Part shown: positions 59,199-64,000 of the stretch, in pieces
How the letters are laid out: each line of letters starts with the position of its first letter
How positions within the stretch are numbered: position 1 is the first letter of the stretch
From: Phanerodontia chrysosporium
Lineage: Eukaryota; Basidiomycota; Agaricomycetes; Polyporales; Phanerochaetaceae
Length of the DNA: 64,000 nt
Direction: 5' to 3'
NCBI GenBank assembly: GCA_001910725.1
Contig: MJGA01000002.1
Location: forward strand, 124,001 to 188,000
The notes under the pieces: model-generated
What the model was told of the DNA's origin: nothing
Databases searched by the model: none
What the model saw: the letters and a program-made list of their open reading frames with translations, nothing else
Made by a program: the position numbers and the translations under genes

Positions 59199-59411
59199 AC
59201 ATGCCCGCGCTCTCATAAACGACGCGGTCACATGACCGGCCGCGTCAGTCAGCGCTCAGCCTAACTTGCTGGGCTTCCCGCTCACATGAGAGCCATCTTC
59301 CCAGCTGAAAACCTGTTAACGATGTTGACCCTCACATTTGCTGTACCATGATGCATGATGCACTACAGAATAACAAACCATTGTTGCAATACCTACCTCG
59401 AGTCCTCATGT

Positions 59412-61048
59412 TCATTGGCCCATTCTATCCCGCTCTTCATCAGCTAGCACACGCAGAAACGTCTTCTTCGCGGTGTTGATCTCGCGGATAACTCTATCTT
59501 CATCCAACCCCGCGTTTGAGCGAATAGTCGCGTGCGGGAACACATACCCGAGGAACTCGACCGTCTCAGTCCCGAAAGCGGTAACACCACGGGGAGTCTG
59601 AAGTACCTTCAGTGGTGCCCCGCCCGGTGTCTCGTTCCTGAACTTCACGGCGGCCGCGCGGATTGCTTCGGGGTCCGCGCCATCAATGCGCAGCGGGAGC
59701 CCGAGAGTCTCGAGGTGCGGGCAGCCGCGCGCGAGTGGCAAGAGCTCGCGCAGCGGCAGGTGTCCGTGCGCACCCAGCGCCTGGTCGCCGAGACGGATGG
59801 CCCGCGCGTGCGGCCACGCCTGTGCGAGCTCTGTCGTGTCGCCGCGCGTGAGGGACACGGGTGTGTCGGGGAGCTCGACGCGCTCGAGCTCGGTCAGCGC
59901 GAGCAGAGGGGAAAGTGTGCGCAGGTCGAGCATGCACTCGGCGGAATTTCCAGCGGCCTGCTTGCATACGCCGTACGTTCCGCGAACTCAAACGCACGGA
60001 GCTGCGAGTGGGCGGACGCTGCGGCGAGTACGGCGTGCACGTACGCCGCTGAGGGGCGCACGGCTTCTCCAAACCCCTGCAGCACCTCGGCGGGATCATT
60101 GACGTGGAATGCGACCGCCATCTCGCGCAGACTCGGGGCCTGTAGACGGTGGAGGACGGAGACCATGAGCGCGGCGTCTGTTATGTGTGTTTTTAGCCTG
60201 AGGCGCTCGAGCGTGGGGAAGGGAAGGGGTGTCGTCGCGATGCCGATATCGTCGATGGCAAAATGCAGCTCGCGGAGGGTCCGCAGGCACCCGAGGTGCT
60301 CGAGCGCAGGCGGCAGCAGCATCTCAACGTCGACTGTCGTCAGAACCTGCATCTCTGTTATGGCTTGCGATAGGCCGAGCGTCGCCTTTGGGTCGATCGT
60401 GTCCCAGACAGCGACGACGATTCTTGAGGTCTCGAGTGTCTGTGAACATGTACGCAGAGCTTGGGTGACTTCCTCTACCTCGCCCATCTCCCAGTAGCGT
60501 AGGCGCAGGTGGCGTAACGGCGGCCTGATACAAAGGAGAAACTCGTAGTCGGATTCGAAGGTGTGCAGGTTGGGTAGTAGAGGCCCGCCCGGGTGGTAAC
60601 GCATGATGGACTCCCAGTCTATGTCATGCCAGTCGTCGAATGGCTTGTTGTTGTCGTCATCGACGTCACTGATGTGAAAGCAAAGTTGAGCGTACACGAG
60701 AGTGCGTACGCGACGAGCATACATGTTGAAGCGCGCCCAGTCGGCCTCTCTCGGAGCTGCGATGAGGCTCTGTCACATAGGTTCAGTCTGCGTAGAGTGT
60801 ACACGCTACATATGACGCACAAGGTGCTCCCTGGGCCGTTTTCCGCGTATCTCCTCTGGGAAAAGCAGGATGAGGGGCTTGGGGTGGTAGAGAGTGCACC
60901 ACAATTCGTCCATCACAGGGTCAAAAAACGCGCGGCAGACAAGCGACAAAGGGAGCAGAGATCCTTTTCGCTCCATGTTGGTGAGAATGTTCTGCAGAAT
61001 TTCTGCCACGTTCAGACAGCGGTGCACGACGGAGACTTGTGGATACAT
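59412..61048 (-). CDS. F-box/LRR-type protein C
   Basis: Close paralogue of B. Start MYPQVSVVHRCLNVAEILQN at 61048, then LLPLSLVCRAFFDPVMDELW, ILLFPEEIRGKRPREHLVRH. After the intron: EADWARFNMYARRVRTLVYA, SIMRYHPGGPLLPNLHTFES, LRHLRLRYWEMGEVEEV, TLRELHFAIDDIGIATTPLP, FPTLERLRLKTHITD. A frame change at about 59960 (FAERTAYASR / AAGNSAECMLDLRTL) is followed by TELAQAWPHARAIRLGDQAL, CPHLETLGLPLRIDG, FGTETVEFLGYVFPHATI and the stop at 59412. The one-base shift lies beside GG/CC pairs, and protein B reads through the same place, so an assembly indel is plausible; otherwise the gene is truncated at about residue 360. Confidence 0.8.
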
Positions 61049-61361
61049 CCTGTGGTGACGATGAGGTCGGTTGATTAGGATGTGTGGTCTAAAGGGCAAA
61101 CTGAAGACAGTGTGTCATTTATCTCTGAAAAAAAGATAACGATGCCGGCTGATACGTGGCGATGAGGTGGTGGATGCGGTGCAAGGAGAGGATAAGGCGT
61201 CTCGCGCCCCATATACGACGCGATCACATGACCCGCATCCGTGAGCGTCTGCCAAGGAAGTCTCACTGTAAAGCACCGTATATCTCAATGAATGACGGAC
61301 AAAAATAGTACAGCGCTATGGGATACGGCCGTATAGTACAACGAAAAAGCCAGCAGGGACC
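61049..61361. other. Intergenic
   Basis: 313 bp upstream of F-box C and downstream of isochorismatase copy 4. CGACGCGATCACATGACCCG (about 61210) resembles CGACGCGGTCACATGACCGG near 59220, so it may be shared duplicated flank. Confidence 0.4.
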
Positions 61362-62247
61362 CTACATGGACATGCCAGAGGTGCTCTTCATCGCGGCATC
61401 GTGAGCGCGAGCAAGCATGCCGTACTCGGGCATGTACCTGACCAGCCAGCATTAGGATCATAGGAATAGAAGACAAAAAAGTATAACGACGAACTTGTCA
61501 AAGAACGGCATCAGCTCCTTGGCACCGGGCTTGCTGCGCCAGTCGCGCATGAGCTCGCACGCGCAGGCAAAGAGCGACATGATCTGGCAGCCGGCGCGGC
61601 GCATGCGGTCCGTCGCGTTCTCGGCCGTGCGGGGCCCGATGCAGCCGCACGCGTCGATGTTGCAGAACACCATGTAGCCGTCGTTGCACATCGACAGCGC
61701 GAGGCTCGCGATGCAGACCTAGCCAGCGGGGCGTGGTGTCAGCGTGCCCATCGAGGCGGAAGGACAGATGCGACGCACGTCCGTGGGGAGGCCTGCGAGG
61801 ATGACCTGCTTCTTGCCGGTCTGCTTCACGGCCTCGCGGAACTTGCCGTTGTCCCAGGGGTTGACCTCACCCTGACGCTTGATGTACGCCGCCTTCGGGT
61901 GCATTTCGATGATCTCCTTGGGGATTGGGCCGTTTGGTCCTGGGATGGTCATTTAGTCAGAGCGCAGCGCGGACGTCAATGTGGGACGGATGCTCACCGT
62001 TCTCGTCGCTAGAGGTCAAGACCGTCGGGAGGTGGAAGACGCGGGCGAGCTCGCTGTGCGCGAGCATGTTGCTCTTCATCGTGATGGCGTCCTCGTCGCG
62101 CGCCAGCTGGAAGAGGCCCTCTTGCATGTCGACAATGAGCATGCAGCACTCCTCCTTGTTGAGGCGTTCGGTCTTGGTGGCTGTGGGACGGAGTGAGCTG
62201 GGTGAGGCAGACTGTAGACGTGTAAACGTACAAGACATCATCTCCAT
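61362..62247 (-). CDS. Isochorismatase-like cysteine hydrolase, copy 4
   Basis: Three ATGs are possible (62247, 62241, 62238); by analogy with copies 1 and 3 the last one, followed by TCT, fits best. After splicing: SSTKTERLNKEECCMLIVDM, QEGLFQLARDEDAITMKSNM, FHLPTVLTSSDENG, PKEIIEMHPKAAYIKR, NPWDNGKFREAVKQTGKKQV, ILAGLPTD joined to VCIASLALSM (Cys), CNIDACGCIGPRTAENA, WRSKPGAKELMPFFDK, and the terminal YMPEYGMLARAHDA..SGMSM. Catalytic residues are intact. It is the most diverged copy (NPWDNGKF in place of NPYDNAKF, extra Cys residues). It sits between F-box genes C and D. Confidence 0.85.
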
Positions 62248-62287
62248 GGTAGTTGCGAGTGTGGTTATGCGAGTGCTAGCTGGGTGT

Positions 62288-62329
62288 GCTGGACTGCTGG
62301 ATAATCGACGAAAGTTCAGAGGTTTTATA
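62288..62329 (-). promoter_or_regulatory. TATA box and conserved leader motif of isochorismatase-like copy 4
   Basis: TATAAAA on the minus strand at 62329-62323, about 80-90 bases before the ATG, and CCAGCAGTCCAGC at 62300-62288, matching copies 1 and 3. Confidence 0.55.
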
Positions 62330-63481
62330 CTCCTCTGTCGGTCACCAGTTGACCCCTGGACACCTGCTCGCCTACACGGCAGTGCCCCAACGAGAGAGCA
62401 CCAGTCCGGCCCAGCAAGGCTCCTGAATGCGAAGACCGGGTATGTCGGGAGCTATGCTGCGTCGCCACTATAGAGGGCTTGTGACCGAGACATCAGATGC
62501 GAGCTATGGAGCAAGAACGAGTGAAATTGTGTGTTCCTCGCTCCAGGCGGGAAGATACCAATGCTGAGCTGCTTGACCAGCAGGGTATCGATTACCTGGT
62601 GTAAGATAAAATCAGAGGCGACGATACTTGGTGCGCAAAGCTCTTGTAGAGAATATGCCTTACTTACCGGGCGCAGAGAAACCTGCAAACTTGGATTGGG
62701 CTACGAAGGTAGAGACTTGGGGTTGGAAATGCTTTGTGTCGAGGCCTGCGTGAAGACTCAAGGAGCGAGTCGCGACGCGCTTCTCAACATCCCATCCCTC
62801 TTCCCAGTTGCCTGGATTCATGACCAACGATGTCCAGGCTACCCGCCCGTGCTCGACATTCCAAACCCGTGTCGCAGAAGGGTCAGGATGTGTGTCACGA
62901 ACAAGAAGGGAAATGGAAGAGAATACACATGCGCTCACACATAGCGTTCAGAGCATGAAGTGCCGGCCCCTGTGGATTGTCCGTGAGAACCCGTCCCTTG
63001 TGACCGCAACAGAAGGGCCCCTGTAATGGCGAAGACGGGACTCGAACAAGTTGCTGGTGACGTGGCATGCATATGATGGTTCTTCGCTTGGAAAACACCC
63101 CAGTGCTCGCAGGACAGACCGAGGCAGGAGGCTAGGAGTTGGGATTGGTTTCGCATGCGCGACGGTGGACCAGCCGAAACACGTCTAGCATTGTGTGAAT
63201 CTTGCGCAGAGGGGGCAGGCGACACTTCACGAAGTGTGGGGAGAGGTGGGGCAAGGGGATACATGGAGAAACCGAACGCACGACGACCTACCACGGAATG
63301 GACCTTGGTGGACGACGAGGGTGCCTTTCGTGAGGAACGTTACTGGATGGTAGCGATGGGCCTTGTAGCATATATTAGGCTAGGAGAGGCGAGTAGACAC
63401 AGTGAGTGAAATCGTAACACGTGCTGACTTCACCGAATATTTGTAGGGTATATTATCGTCGGGCCGCCGACACCGCGATGT
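62330..63481. other. 1.15 kb without a recognised gene
   Basis: Short overlapping frames only. A tRNA-like fragment near 63030-63085 was considered and rejected. Confidence 0.35.
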
Positions 63482-64000
63482 TCATGGATGTGCAGAGTGC
63501 GGATGGATGCCGACCCTCTTCATAAGGTCGAAGACGTGATGCACAACACTGTTAATCTCCTCTTTCGCGCCAAACGACTCCCGAGGCTCGACTTCCACCT
63601 CGTCGTCGGGGCCCAAGTCCTCTTCGAGCTCGGCCTCGATGGAGACTTTGGCGTGCGGGAAGAGGCACGCCAGGAATGCGCCGGCCTCTTGGTACTCCCC
63701 CTTCGCGAGCACGCCGAAGTGCAGCACCTTCACGCGCGACGCCGACCGCCCGAACGGGAGCCGGCGCTCAGAGTACGTCCGGTCGTCGGACACCACGGCG
63801 CGCACCCCGAGCGTGGTGAGGCACGGTGAGCGATCCGCAAAGAGCAGGAGGTCCTCCAGCTCCACGACGGGCTCGCCTTTCGCGACGCTCACGTCGTCAC
63901 CGAGGCGCAGCGTGCGGATGGCGGGCCAGGCGTCGGCGACGGTCCTCAGCTCTTCGGCGCGCAGCGCAAACGCGGCTTTCCTGACGACGAACGACTCAAG
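63482..64000 (-). CDS. F-box/LRR-type protein D, C-terminal part (gene continues past the window)
   Basis: The C-terminal LRR region of a cluster paralogue: LRTVADAWPAIRTLRLGDDV, VELEDLLLFADRSPCLTTLG, SASRVKVLHFGVLAKGEYQE, AGAFLACLFPHAKVSIEAEL, an acidic stretch, then INSVVHHVFDLMKRVG and the stop at 63482. The order of motifs (AWP..TLRLGD, CL.TLG, F..LFPHA, IN) matches proteins B and C, but sequence similarity is low. The F-box lies beyond 64000, so integrity cannot be judged. Confidence 0.7.
   Translation of the reverse strand, partial: LESFVVRKAAFALRAEELRTVADAWPAIRTLRLGDDVSVAKGEPVVELEDLLLFADRSPCLTTLGVRAVVSDDRTYSERRLPFGRSASRVKVLHFGVLAKGEYQEAGAFLACLFPHAKVSIEAELEEDLGPDDEVEVEPRESFGAKEEINSVVHHVFDLMKRVGIHPHSAHP

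Noticed and set aside
58381..59264. Two near-identical short peptides on opposite strands (58381-58740 and 59037-59264)
   Set aside because: They are the two arms of the foldback element read outward, not genes.
63026..63085. tRNA-like fragment (minus strand, TTCGAGTCC loop with a 7-bp GCGAAGA/TCTTCGC stem)
   Set aside because: Only about 59 nt between stem ends, no D arm, and the T stem does not pair; chance or a relic, not a tRNA gene.

Overview
The window looks like a filamentous basidiomycete, most likely an agaricomycete. Genes are dense and cut by many 45-65 nt GT-AG introns. It carries several families typical of that group: a DUF6533 membrane protein, a macrophage-activating-glycoprotein-like GPI protein, a Plavaka-type transposase, a DUF6532 protein, two Xi-class glutathione transferases, and many F-box/LRR genes. 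No bacterial-style operon, rRNA, tRNA or CRISPR array was found.

Layout. 0.2-4.9 kb: a dead cytochrome P450 split by a 1.87 kb terminal-inverted-repeat transposon, then a relic of the same transposon family next to a wax-synthase-like acyltransferase. 5.3-6.7 kb: glutathionyl-hydroquinone reductase (minus strand). 8.3-30.1 kb is a housekeeping core: a two-RRM RNA-binding protein, a DUF6533 membrane protein, a membrane-anchored WD40 protein, a Rud3-like golgin, a long UBE3D/HECT_2 protein, and a DUF4470-MYND protein. 31.7-45.1 kb is a plastic region: an isochorismatase-like hydrolase; an F-box gene broken by a complete 6.4 kb Plavaka element (transposase and DUF6532 gene, head to head); a decayed agmatinase; and a truncated isochorismatase copy. 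46-50.5 kb: a second glutathionyl-hydroquinone reductase, a GPI-anchored Ser/Thr-rich secreted protein, and a single-pass membrane protein. 50.7-64 kb: F-box/LRR genes interspersed with two more isochorismatase-like genes and two MITE-like elements.

Three themes stand out. First, transposons bounded by CATCAG-type inverted repeats with apparent 2-bp target duplications have broken two genes (P450, F-box) at positions readable to the base. Second, isochorismatase-like and F-box/LRR genes recur together as a dispersed, duplicating pair, and the three intact isochorismatase copies share a promoter/leader motif. Third, several otherwise well-preserved genes carry single-base frameshifts, often beside short G or C runs. 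Residual assembly indels are the simplest explanation, so apparent breaks should be read with care. By contrast the P450, the agmatinase and one isochorismatase copy carry several independent lesions and look truly dead.

Coordinates of multi-exon genes are outer limits inferred by eye from splice signals and protein similarity remembered at family level; no database search was run.
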